DNA from: Pseudoclavibacter chungangensis
GTDB taxonomy: Bacteria; Actinomycetota; Actinomycetes; Actinomycetales; Microbacteriaceae
Assembly (NCBI RefSeq): GCF_013410545.1
Contig: NZ_JACCFV010000001.1
Location: forward strand, 3,286,001 to 3,350,000
DNA length: 64,000 nt
Direction: 5' to 3'
Shown piece after piece: positions 33,559 to 41,499 of this stretch; positions within the stretch are counted from its first letter, which is position 1, and every line of letters begins with the position of its first letter. Below the pieces are notes generated by a model that saw nothing but the letters and a program-made list of their open reading frames with translations, did not search any database and was not told the DNA's origin. Both the position numbers and the translations under genes were made by a program.

Positions 33559-34808
33559 CCTCGACACTGCACACCGCGGCACCGAGCACGACACCGACGA
33601 CCGACCCGACCGCGTCCGACGGCGGCGACACCGACGCGCGTCCCGCGCTCATCCGCGGCCTGTCGGCCCCGAAGGGGTTCGGCGATGCGACACTGCGGGA
33701 ACGCCGCGCGGACGCGATCGAACTGCTCGGCGGCATCCCCGACCCGGCGGTGCTGCCCACGCGGGAGCTCGCGGAGGCGACCGCACGCGTACTCGCGGTG
33801 CCGGGGGTTCCCGCGTTGCAGTACGGCCGCACCGAGGGACTGCCGCTCCTGCGGGAGTGGATCGCGGCGCGCGAGGGGGTCGACGTCGGACGCATCGTCA
33901 TCACGAACGGCGGCTTCCACGGCCTGTCGCTCGCGATCCAGGCGGTCGTCGAGCGCGGCGGCACGGTCGCGGTCGACGACCCGATCTTCCCGCTGTTCCT
34001 GCGCGGCCTGGAGCTCTCGGCGGGCGTCCCGCTGCCCGTCCCGGTCGGTGCCGAGGGCCTCGACATCGACGCACTCGAGGCGCGGCTCGCCGACGGCGCG
34101 CGACCGAGCGGGCTCTACACGGTGCCCGACTTCCACAACCCGTCGCAGGGCACGCTGCCGACGGCGGCGAGGCGACGGCTCGTGGAACTCGCCGAGCAGC
34201 ACGACTTCGTCGTGTTCGCCGACAATCCGTATCGCGAGCTGCGGTTCGCGGGCGAGCCGCAGGACGATGCGGTGTTCAACGAGTCCGATCACGTCATCCA
34301 CATCAACACGTTCACGAAGACGCTCGGGCCAGGCCTGCGGCTCGGGTGGCTCGTGCTGCCGGAGCGGTTCACGAGGGACGTCGTCGCGCTGCGGAGTCGG
34401 CAGGACTCGCACACGTCGCTGTTCGTGCAATCGGCGATCGCGGAACTGCTGACGAGCGACGAGGGCCTCTTCGATCGCACGCTCGGGGTCGCGCGCGAGC
34501 TGTACCGCTCGCGCGCGGAGGGGCTCGCGACGGCGCTCGAACGCGAGGCGCCGGGCGCATTCGAGGTGCGCGTGCCCGATGGCGGCTTCTTCCTGTGGCC
34601 GCGGCTCGTCGACGACGCCGTGGATGCGGATCGACTCGCGGCGGACGCGAGTGCGGAGGGCGTCGAGTACCAGCGCGGGTCGTTCTTCGCCTCGGGCACC
34701 GGGAACGGTGCCGAGCGGCACCTGCGGCTCTCGTGCGGCGACACCTCGGTCGAGCGGCTGGACGAGGCGGCGGTGCGGCTCGCACGGGCGCTCGCGCGCC
34801 AGGCCTGA
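33555..34808 (+). CDS. PLP-dependent aminotransferase, class I/II (LysN/2-aminoadipate type)
   Basis: A 417-residue fold-type I aminotransferase. Visible features are ALQYGRTEGLPLLREWIA (substrate and dimer region), ITNGGFHGLSLAIQ (PLP phosphate contact), YTVPDFHNPSQGTLP with the Asn that positions PLP, DNPYRELRF, and the Schiff-base Lys in NTFTKTLGPGLRLGW. It lacks the N-terminal helix-turn-helix of MocR regulators; instead there is a short Thr/Pro-rich tail. Coupling to the ABC ATPase suggests it deaminates an amino acid released from the imported substrate. Confidence 0.9.
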   Translation: MTSTLHTAAPSTTPTTDPTASDGGDTDARPALIRGLSAPKGFGDATLRERRADAIELLGGIPDPAVLPTRELAEATARVLAVPGVPALQYGRTEGLPLLREWIAAREGVDVGRIVITNGGFHGLSLAIQAVVERGGTVAVDDPIFPLFLRGLELSAGVPLPVPVGAEGLDIDALEARLADGARPSGLYTVPDFHNPSQGTLPTAARRRLVELAEQHDFVVFADNPYRELRFAGEPQDDAVFNESDHVIHINTFTKTLGPGLRLGWLVLPERFTRDVVALRSRQDSHTSLFVQSAIAELLTSDEGLFDRTLGVARELYRSRAEGLATALEREAPGAFEVRVPDGGFFLWPRLVDDAVDADRLAADASAEGVEYQRGSFFASGTGNGAERHLRLSCGDTSVERLDEAAVRLARALARQA

Positions 34809-34839
34809 GCTCGCACGAGCCGATCAGGCGCGATCCGAA

Positions 34840-34868
34840 CAGGGGGACCGTTCGAAACGGTCCCCCTG
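34840..34868. terminator. Perfect 13-bp hairpin between converging genes
   Basis: CAGGGGGACCGTT (34840-34852), loop CGA, AACGGTCCCCCTG (34856-34868). It sits between the aminotransferase and acetyltransferase 3' ends and would stop transcription in both directions. Confidence 0.8.
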
Positions 34869-34875
34869 ATCGCGT

Positions 34876-35418
34876 TCACGCCGCGAGTGGCAGCTCGAAG
34901 CAGTGCGAGTTCGGGAGGTCGAGGTACGGCGGGTAGAGGGGGATGCGCGTATAGCCGAGCTTCTCGTAGAGCGCGACGGCGTCGGGCTGGCGGTTGCCGG
35001 TCTGCAGGACGATGCGTCGCGCCCCCTCGCCGCGGGCGATGTGCTCGGCCTCGCGCATGAGGCGGACGGAGAGGCCCGTGCCGCGCGAGGTGCGGCGGAT
35101 GAAGAGGCGCTTGATCTCGATCGAGTCGGCGAGGGCGCCCGTGAGGCGGCGCAGTGCGAGGTGGGCGACGGGCTCATCCGCCTCGTCGACCGCGAGGAGC
35201 GTCGTGACGAGCGTGGCCGGATCGACGACGAGCAGGCCCGAGGTCCGCGCGATACGTTCGGCCTCGGACATCGTGCGCTCGCGCCCGGCGTAGCGGATGC
35301 GGAGCTCGTCGTCCATCTCGCTGCGGAGTCGGACGGCGCGTTCGTCGTCCCACGCGACGCGCACGAGACGCCCGCTCGGGGCCGCACGGGTTCCGGATCG
35401 CTGCTCCGTCGTCGCCAT
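34876..35418 (-). CDS. GNAT family N-acetyltransferase
   Basis: A 180-residue acetyltransferase. The acetyl-CoA motif A is IKRLFIRRTSRGTGLSVRLM (degenerate Q/RxxGxG/A as RGTGLS), and the motif B region GNRQPDAVALYEKLGYTRIP is diagnostic of GNAT proteins. The N-terminal part RSEMDDELRIRYAGRER is shared with a subgroup of actinobacterial GNATs of unknown substrate. The ATG at 35418 with AGAGGTGCGGCG upstream is preferred to a start 15 codons earlier. Confidence 0.9.
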   Translation of the reverse strand: MATTEQRSGTRAAPSGRLVRVAWDDERAVRLRSEMDDELRIRYAGRERTMSEAERIARTSGLLVVDPATLVTTLLAVDEADEPVAHLALRRLTGALADSIEIKRLFIRRTSRGTGLSVRLMREAEHIARGEGARRIVLQTGNRQPDAVALYEKLGYTRIPLYPPYLDLPNSHCFELPLAA

Positions 35419-35634
35419 CGCCGCACCTCTCCGTCTCGCACCGGCATCTCCCGGATCGTCCAACGATCACAGGCGAACCGGGGTTGGGGCCATCGGGTCC
35501 GTCACGGCGGGCAACGCTCCGTCAGACGACGCAATAGTGACGGTTGCGTTGGACGGGCCCACTCGTCGGCGTTCGACGCTGGACGTCGACGCTTCCCGAA
35601 GTGAAGATGGTCTCCCCCATGGACCGGTCGCGGC

Positions 35635-35651
35635 CGTGTCCACCGGACACG
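35635..35651. terminator. Small hairpin after the DUF6157 gene
   Basis: CGTGTCC-ACC-GGACACG, a 7-bp stem ending five bases past the DUF6157 stop codon. Confidence 0.5.
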
Positions 35652-35656
35652 TGTCG

Positions 35657-36067
35657 TCATGCGCGCTTGGAGCGCATGGCAGTGAGTTGGGTGAGGGTGG
35701 GGTCGTCGGCAAGCACGCGGTACTCGTCGGTTCCGAGCGGGACGAGCGCGATGTGGCCGTCGGCGTCGTGGTGGATGCCCCAGCCGTAGCGTTTGGCGAG
35801 CGGTGACGCGCGCAGGCAGGCCTGTGACTTCGCGAAGAACGCGTCCCGTTCGGCGGCGCGCGCGTCGGCGGGGATTGCGCGACGGATCGCGTGGACCTCG
35901 AAGAGGAGGTCGTCGCTCGTGAGGACGTACGGCCGTCGACTCGCGAGCTCGTACTGGAGTGCGGCGACGCTCGGAGCCGCACCGCGCGTCGGTGGCTCCT
36001 CCCCCGACTCGACTGGACAGTCGGTGGCGACACGGATGAAGGTCGAGGAGTAGTTCGTGCTTCCCAT
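35657..36067 (-). CDS. DUF6157 family protein
   Basis: A 136-residue protein. NYSSTFIRVATDCPVESGEE, ALQYELASRRPYVLTSDDLL, EVHAIRRAIP and KRYGWGIHHDADGHIALVPL match, from memory, the small conserved family DUF6157, whose function is unknown. It has no signal peptide or membrane segment, so it is probably cytoplasmic. The start at 36067 is preceded by CAAAGT six nt upstream, a weak -10-like match in the same position as in other leaderless candidates here. Confidence 0.8.
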   Translation of the reverse strand: MGSTNYSSTFIRVATDCPVESGEEPPTRGAAPSVAALQYELASRRPYVLTSDDLLFEVHAIRRAIPADARAAERDAFFAKSQACLRASPLAKRYGWGIHHDADGHIALVPLGTDEYRVLADDPTLTQLTAMRSKRA

Positions 36068-36192
36068 CGGCCCACTTTGCGCGAGTCGGCGGACGAAACG
36101 CTAGGAGGAACTCGACAGTCGGACCGCCGACGGGGCTCAGCGTGGCCGACTGCGCCCGGGACGCCTGTCGGCCGCGGCGAGCGCCCCGTCGT

Positions 36193-37572
36193 TCAGCTCC
36201 CGAAGACCTTGCCCGGGTTCAGGAGTCCCTTCGGGTCGAACACGGCCTTGATGCGCTTCTGGATCTCGTACTGCGCGTCACCGAGCTCGTCGCCGAGGAA
36301 CGCGCGCTTGAGCACGCCGACCCCGTGCTCGCCCGTGAGCGTGCCGCCGAGCTCGAGCCCCGCCCGGAACAGTTCGCGGGCCGCGTCCCAGATGCGATCG
36401 GGCACGTCGCTCGTCGAGCCCTCGAACACGAACGTCGGGTGCAGGTTCCCGTCTCCCGCGTGTGCCGGGGTCGGGATGAGCACGTCGTAGCGCTCCGCGA
36501 TCTCCTCGATGCGCGCGTACATCTCGGCCATCCGGTCGCGCGGTACCGCGACGTCCTCGATGAGCAGCGCCCCCAACGCCTCCATCGCCGGCAGCCCCTG
36601 CCGGCGCACGTCCACCATGGACGCAGCCGCGTCGGGGTCGGTCGTGATCTCGGCCCGGCCGCCCGCCGCCTGCACCTCGACGAGCACCGCCTGTGCCTCC
36701 GCGAGCGCGTTCGGGCCGTCCGTCTGCACGAGCAGGTACGCGGTCCCGGCCGATGCGAGGTCGAGGCCCGTGTGCGCGGCAACGGCCTCGAGCATGCTGC
36801 GGTCCATGAGCTCCATGATCGCCGGCTGCAGTCCCGCCGCCGTCACGGCAGCCACGGCGGCGACCGCATCGGCGATCGAATCGAAGTACGCGCCGATCGT
36901 CGGCACGACGCCCATCACGGCGGGGCGCAGTTTGAGCGTCGCCTCGACGACGATCCCGAGCGTGCCCTCCGAGCCGATCATGAGCGCGCACAGGTCGTAC
37001 CCCGTCACGCCCTTCACGGTGCGATGGCCGACCTCGAGCAGCGTGCCGTCGACGAGCACGACCTTGAGGGCGAGCACCGCCTCGCGCGTCACGCCGTACT
37101 TCGCGCACAACAGGCCGCCCGCGTTCGAGGCGATGTTCCCGCCCACGGTCGAGATGTCCTTCGACGCCGGGTCGGGCGGCCACCACAGGCCGCGCTCCGC
37201 GAGCTGCCGATTGAGGTCCCCGTTGAGGATGCCCGGTTCAACGACGCAGAGCTGGTTCTCGGCCGAGATCTCGAGCACGCGGCACATCCGCTCGGTCGAC
37301 AGCGCGATCTCGCCGTCGCCCGCGATCGCGCCGCCCGCGAGCCCAGTGCCCGCCCCGCGCGTCACGAGGGGCGTGTCGGTCTCGTCCGCGATGCGGCACA
37401 CGGCCTGCACGTCCTCGATCGACTCGGCGTACACGACCGCGATCGGACGCCCCGACGCGAACGTGCCGGAGCGGTCGGTTCGCGCCGATTCCAGCACGTC
37501 CGCGTCGGTCACCACCCGCCCCGGAACCGCCAGTCGGAGTCGTTCGATCACGTCGTCGTGCGCTGCCCTCAT
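36193..37572 (-). CDS. FAD-linked oxidase, GlcD-like (second copy)
   Basis: A 459-residue flavoprotein for D-2-hydroxyacid oxidation. The FAD domain shows TRGAGTGLAGGAI (about 70-82), PGILNGDLNRQL and GGNIASNAGGLLCAKYGVTR; the C-terminal domain has THxGDGNLHP as PAHAGDGNLHPTFVFEG and TGEHGVGVLKR. It is clearly paralogous to 26314-27765 across the whole length but starts closer to the FAD domain. The ATG at 37572 has TACCCT six nt upstream. It stands alone, with no GlcE or GlcF partner, so the electron acceptor is unclear. Confidence 0.93.
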   Translation of the reverse strand: MRAAHDDVIERLRLAVPGRVVTDADVLESARTDRSGTFASGRPIAVVYAESIEDVQAVCRIADETDTPLVTRGAGTGLAGGAIAGDGEIALSTERMCRVLEISAENQLCVVEPGILNGDLNRQLAERGLWWPPDPASKDISTVGGNIASNAGGLLCAKYGVTREAVLALKVVLVDGTLLEVGHRTVKGVTGYDLCALMIGSEGTLGIVVEATLKLRPAVMGVVPTIGAYFDSIADAVAAVAAVTAAGLQPAIMELMDRSMLEAVAAHTGLDLASAGTAYLLVQTDGPNALAEAQAVLVEVQAAGGRAEITTDPDAAASMVDVRRQGLPAMEALGALLIEDVAVPRDRMAEMYARIEEIAERYDVLIPTPAHAGDGNLHPTFVFEGSTSDVPDRIWDAARELFRAGLELGGTLTGEHGVGVLKRAFLGDELGDAQYEIQKRIKAVFDPKGLLNPGKVFGS

Positions 37573-37584
37573 GCTGTGAGGGTA
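37573..37584 (-). promoter_or_regulatory. Leaderless -10 element of the second FAD-linked oxidase
   Basis: TACCCT (37584-37579 on the minus strand), six nt CACAGC, then ATG at 37572. Confidence 0.5.
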
Positions 37585-37617
37585 ACGCCGCCCACACCCC
37601 CTGCTCGGGGGTGCCGG

Positions 37618-39414
37618 TCAGCCGACGTCCTCGACGCCGTAGAAGTCGACCTCCCCGAGATCGGCATCCGGCCCGAGCGTGACGGCGACGGGCGCCCCCT
37701 CGAGATCGAGCACTCGAACCGTGTTCGCCCCGGGCCGCAGCACGGGCGCGGGAACGTAGAGGGTGACCTGCGGCCCCTCGGCCCACAGCCTGCCGAGCGC
37801 GAACCCGTTGACCCACACGAACGCCTCCACGGCGCCCTCGACGCCGAGCCACGCATCGGCGCGCTCGTCGAGCTCGACCGTCGCCTCGAACGCACCGGGG
37901 GTCCCGTCCGCTCCCGGCGCTCCGTCCGAGGGCGGAACCTCCGCCTCGTCGTGCTCGAGCGTGTCGAGCCGCACCACCTCGTGTCGCCACCCGAGCACAC
38001 GGCGCCGCTCGACGCACACGATCCCCACCCCCTTCGACTCCCCGAGCCGGCCACCGTAGTTGATGCGTCCGAGGTGGCGGACGAGCAGTTCCAGCGTCAC
38101 CGCACGCCCCTCGCCGTGCACCGTGAGCTCGACGGGTGCGCCGTCGCCGCGCTCGACCGTCTCGATCATCGCGCCGTCGATCCGCACGGTCGCACGGTCC
38201 CGGAGCCCCTCGATCACGAGGGGCGTCGCGCCCTCGGGAAGGACGGTCGTCGCGGTGTAGCGCACGAGACCGGCGTCGAGTCCGAGCGACTCGAACGAGC
38301 GGGGCCGCACGTCGTCGACGACCGCCGAGCGGTGCAAGCGGTCGAGCCCGCCGAGCCGCCGGAGCGCGACGCGCTGCGGCGCGACGAAGCGCGGCGCGGG
38401 CGGCAACGGTGGCGCCTCGATGCCGCGGTGGCGCAGGATGACCTCGCGCATCGCAGCGAACTTCTCGCCTGTCGTGCCGTCCTCGCCGATCGGTGCGTCG
38501 TAGTCGTAGCTCGTGACGGTCGGCTGCACGACGACGTCGAAGTTCGCCCCCGCGTCGAGCCCGAAGTTCGTGCCGCCGTGCGCCATGTACATGCTCACGG
38601 AGCCGCGCTCGAGGATCGCGTCGAGCTCGGCCGCCGCCGAATCCGGCGTGCGCCGGTGGTGGCGTTCCCCGCGGTGATCGAACCAGCCGCACCAGAACTC
38701 GGCCACGAAGAACGGCTCTCCCGCTCGCCTCGCCCGCAGCAGGCGCTCCGCCTCCGCCGCGCGTGAGCCGAGCGTCGCGGCCGCCATGACGCCGTCGATC
38801 GTGCCGCCGTCGAGCATGAGATCGGTCGGACCGTCGGCCGTGAACAGGAGCGTGTCGATCCCCCGCGAGCGCAGCGCGTCGACGTTCCAGCGCAGGAACG
38901 CCGCCTCGTCGCCGTAGCTGCCGTACTCGTTCTCGACCTGTACCGCGACGACGCGACCGCCGCGCGTCGCCTGCCGTTCCGCGACGATCGGCAACAGCCG
39001 GTCGAACCACCGCTCGGTCGCCTCGAGATACGCCGCCTCGGTGCTGCGGGGCTGCTGCACGCGGTGCGTGAGCCACGCGGGCAGCCCCCCGTTGTTCCAC
39101 TCGGCGCAGATGTACGGCCCCGGCCGAACGACGATGTCGAGCCCCGCGTCGGCCGCGAGGTCGAGGAAGCGGCCGAGGTCGCTGCGGCCCGTGAAGTCGA
39201 CGTCGCCCTCCGTGCGCTCGTGCGCGTTCCACGCGACGTACGTGTCGAGCGTGTTCACGCCGAGCGCGACGAGCCGCGCGATGCGATCCGCCCACTGCTC
39301 CTCGTGCACGCGGAAGTAGTGCAGCGCACCGGACACGATGCGGTGCGGCCGACCGTCGCGCAGGAACTCGCCGTCACCGATCGTGAGCACGCCCGGCCCC
39401 GTGTCGTCGCTCAC
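37618..39414 (-). CDS. Beta-galactosidase, glycoside hydrolase family 35
   Basis: A 598-residue cytoplasmic enzyme (no signal peptide) that would hydrolyse beta-galactosides brought in by the adjacent ABC system. The TIM barrel shows SGALHYFRVHEEQWADRIAR, GLDIVVRPGPYICAEWNNGG, the acid/base Glu in VENEYGSYGD and the nucleophile Glu in VAEFWCGWFDHRGE, all hallmarks of GH35. Beta-sandwich domains follow. The GTG at 39414 overlaps the permease stop (GTGA), so it is the last gene of the transporter operon. Confidence 0.94.
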   Translation of the reverse strand: MSDDTGPGVLTIGDGEFLRDGRPHRIVSGALHYFRVHEEQWADRIARLVALGVNTLDTYVAWNAHERTEGDVDFTGRSDLGRFLDLAADAGLDIVVRPGPYICAEWNNGGLPAWLTHRVQQPRSTEAAYLEATERWFDRLLPIVAERQATRGGRVVAVQVENEYGSYGDEAAFLRWNVDALRSRGIDTLLFTADGPTDLMLDGGTIDGVMAAATLGSRAAEAERLLRARRAGEPFFVAEFWCGWFDHRGERHHRRTPDSAAAELDAILERGSVSMYMAHGGTNFGLDAGANFDVVVQPTVTSYDYDAPIGEDGTTGEKFAAMREVILRHRGIEAPPLPPAPRFVAPQRVALRRLGGLDRLHRSAVVDDVRPRSFESLGLDAGLVRYTATTVLPEGATPLVIEGLRDRATVRIDGAMIETVERGDGAPVELTVHGEGRAVTLELLVRHLGRINYGGRLGESKGVGIVCVERRRVLGWRHEVVRLDTLEHDEAEVPPSDGAPGADGTPGAFEATVELDERADAWLGVEGAVEAFVWVNGFALGRLWAEGPQVTLYVPAPVLRPGANTVRVLDLEGAPVAVTLGPDADLGEVDFYGVEDVG

Positions 39415-40268
39415 TTCACGGCTCCCGCGGTGAGGCCCGCGCGCCAGAAGCGCTGCAGGCAGAGGAACGCGACGACGAGCGGGATCGTCGAGATGAACGC
39501 GGCCGTGATGACCGTCCCGGCCGGCACCTGTCCGTTCGAGTCCGACCACGTGACGAGCCCGACGGAGACCGTCTGGAACCAGCGGTTCGTGATGAGCTGG
39601 CTCGGGAGCAGGAAGTTGTTCCACACCTCGACGAACTGGAACAGGAAGATCGTCACGAGAGCCGGACTCATCATGGGCATGCTCATACGGAAGAAGATCT
39701 TGAACTCGCCCGCCCCATCGAGCCGCGCGGCCTCGATGACCTCGTCCGGCACCGATTGCGCCGCGAACACGCGTGCGAGGTACACACCGAACGGGCTCAC
39801 GATGCTCGGCAGCAGGAACGTGAGCGGGTTGAGGGGCCCGTCGAGCATGCCGAGCGCGTTGAACATGAGGAACAGCGGCAGCGTGAACAGCACCTTCGGG
39901 ATGAGCACGGCCGTGAGGATCACACCGAACACGACCTCGCGGCCCGAGAACCGGTACTTCGCGAGCGCGAACCCGGCGAGCGCCGACAGGAGCGTGCCGA
40001 CCGCGCCCGCGACGAGCGCATAGAGCACCGAGTTGAGCAGCCAGACGCCGAAGATGCCGTCCTTCTCGGCGAACACGAGCGCGATGTTCTCGAACAGCCC
40101 GAAGCCGTCGAACCAGAGCCCGTTGCCCGAGAACGTGCGGCCCGGTTCGCGCGTGACGGTGACGACGAGCCACCAGATCGGGACGAGGAAGTACAGGGCC
40201 GAGATGCCCAGCAGGAGGTTCGTGACGAGCAGGTTGTGGGTGCGGTACGGCCGCGAGGTGTCGCTCAC
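39411..40268 (-). CDS. Sugar ABC transporter permease (MalG-like, CUT1)
   Basis: A 285-residue permease with the first helix at about 18-40. The family hallmark ARLDGAGEFKIFFRMSMPMM forms the EAA coupling loop, followed by helices and the C-terminal PLVVAFLCLQRFWRAGLTAG typical of MalG-type subunits. The GTG at 40268 overlaps the stop of the MalF-type gene (GTGA). It acts with the neighbouring permease and the binding protein at 41500; no ATPase is encoded in this operon. Confidence 0.93.
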   Translation of the reverse strand: MSDTSRPYRTHNLLVTNLLLGISALYFLVPIWWLVVTVTREPGRTFSGNGLWFDGFGLFENIALVFAEKDGIFGVWLLNSVLYALVAGAVGTLLSALAGFALAKYRFSGREVVFGVILTAVLIPKVLFTLPLFLMFNALGMLDGPLNPLTFLLPSIVSPFGVYLARVFAAQSVPDEVIEAARLDGAGEFKIFFRMSMPMMSPALVTIFLFQFVEVWNNFLLPSQLITNRWFQTVSVGLVTWSDSNGQVPAGTVITAAFISTIPLVVAFLCLQRFWRAGLTAGAVK

Positions 40269-41227
40269 GATCGGTCTCCTCGCTGCGAGATCCGGAGGAA
40301 GACGAACGACAGCACGCCGACCAGGAGGGCGAGCGCGACCGATTGCGCGGCCGCGAGCGGGTAGTTCCCGGCGGCGAGGCTCGATTGCGCCGCCATGATG
40401 GGGGTGAACTCGGACCCGATCGCGCCCTGCGACACGCGCTGCAGCACGCGCGGTTCGTTGTAGAGCTGGGCGGACCCGATGATCGAGAACAGGCACGTCA
40501 TGATGAGCGCCGGGCGCACCATCGGCACTTTGATGCGGAGGGCGATCTTCCACGGCCCGGCGCCGTCGAGTTCGGCGGCCTCGATGAGCTCCTCCGGGAT
40601 CGTCTGCAGCGCCGAGTAGATGATGATCATGTTGTACCCGGCCCACGACCAGGTCACGACGTTCGCGACCGCGGCGAGCGACGTCGTCGTGTCGGCGAAG
40701 ATCGGCACCTGCCAGCCCGTCGCCTCCTGGATCCCCTGCAGGATCGGACTCGACAGGGGCGTGTAGAGGAAAGCCCACATGATGGCGGCGACGACGCCCG
40801 GCACCGCATAGGGCATGAACGCCGCGAGCCGGAAGAAGCTCTTGAGGCGTGCCGACTTCGCGTCGATGAGCAGGGCGAGGAACAGCGCGAGGAGCAGCAT
40901 GAACGGCACCTGCACGACGCCGAACGCGAGCACGCGCAGGAGGCTGCCGACGAAGTCGCCCTCGCTGAATGCGCGGACGTAGTTGCCGAGCGGATCGAAT
41001 GTCGACGTCGCGGGGCCGAGGCCGAGGCCGCTGCGCCGCTCGACGAAGAGGCTCTGCCACAGCGCGAACAGCATGGGAGCGGCGTACATCGTGAGGAAGA
41101 GCAGGCCGAAGGGGGCGAGGAACAGCCAGGCGGTGCGCGCGTGGCCCGCCTCGCGGCCCCGTCGCCGGTGCGACCCGTCGTCGGCGCCGCCCGTATCGGC
41201 GCGTTGCCGGGACACGGTGTCGGTCAT
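40265..41227 (-). CDS. Sugar ABC transporter permease (MalF-like, CUT1)
   Basis: A 320-residue permease with a hydrophilic N-terminus of about 30 residues, then a first helix (TAWLFLAPFGLLFLTMYAAP). The coupling loop is AAELDGAGPWKIALRIKVPM. Six or so helices are visible, ending in AAQSVALALLVGVLSFVFLR. ATG at 41227 has GAGGAGAG just upstream, which decides against the longer frame. Immediately upstream are four 9-bp TGAACGACG repeats. Confidence 0.93.
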   Translation of the reverse strand: MTDTVSRQRADTGGADDGSHRRRGREAGHARTAWLFLAPFGLLFLTMYAAPMLFALWQSLFVERRSGLGLGPATSTFDPLGNYVRAFSEGDFVGSLLRVLAFGVVQVPFMLLLALFLALLIDAKSARLKSFFRLAAFMPYAVPGVVAAIMWAFLYTPLSSPILQGIQEATGWQVPIFADTTTSLAAVANVVTWSWAGYNMIIIYSALQTIPEELIEAAELDGAGPWKIALRIKVPMVRPALIMTCLFSIIGSAQLYNEPRVLQRVSQGAIGSEFTPIMAAQSSLAAGNYPLAAAQSVALALLVGVLSFVFLRISQRGDRS

Positions 41228-41237
41228 CGTCTCTCCT

Positions 41238-41273
41238 CGTCGTTCAGGTCGTTCACGTCGTTCACGTCGTTCA
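41238..41273 (-). repeat. Four 9-bp tandem repeats in the leader of the MalF-like gene
   Basis: Minus-strand units of TGAACGACG (one with a final C) end directly before the GAGGAGAG ribosome binding site. In one frame they read as (VND)n in a short reading frame whose TGA overlaps the permease ATG. Confidence 0.75.
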
Positions 41274-41499
41274 ACTCGTGCGCGGGCACATCGTCCGGAC
41301 GCTCGAGCGTGCACACCGGTTCGGTACGGGGGCGCGGCACCACGGCCGCACATGGCGCGAGCCGAGTCCACCGGGCACCCGCGGGGCGCCATTGCCGTCC
41401 GTCCCGCGAGCCGCCTCCGCCGGGCGCGGAGCCGTCGAGTCGGCGGGCGACGGCGCGGGGCGACGGCGGCTCGTCGCCGCCCCGCGCGGCCCCAGGGGA
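41274..41499 (-). other. Spacer between the binding-protein and permease genes
   Basis: The non-coding stretch between the binding-protein stop at 41500 and the tandem repeats is G/C-rich with several short inverted segments. I see no tRNA-like or riboswitch-like fold. It could lower permease expression relative to the binding protein, as is usual in such operons. Confidence 0.4.

Noticed and set aside
36193..37572. Second FAD-linked oxidase as part of a glcDEF operon
   Set aside because: No GlcE or GlcF homologue is adjacent; neighbours are a DUF6157 gene and the beta-galactosidase operon.
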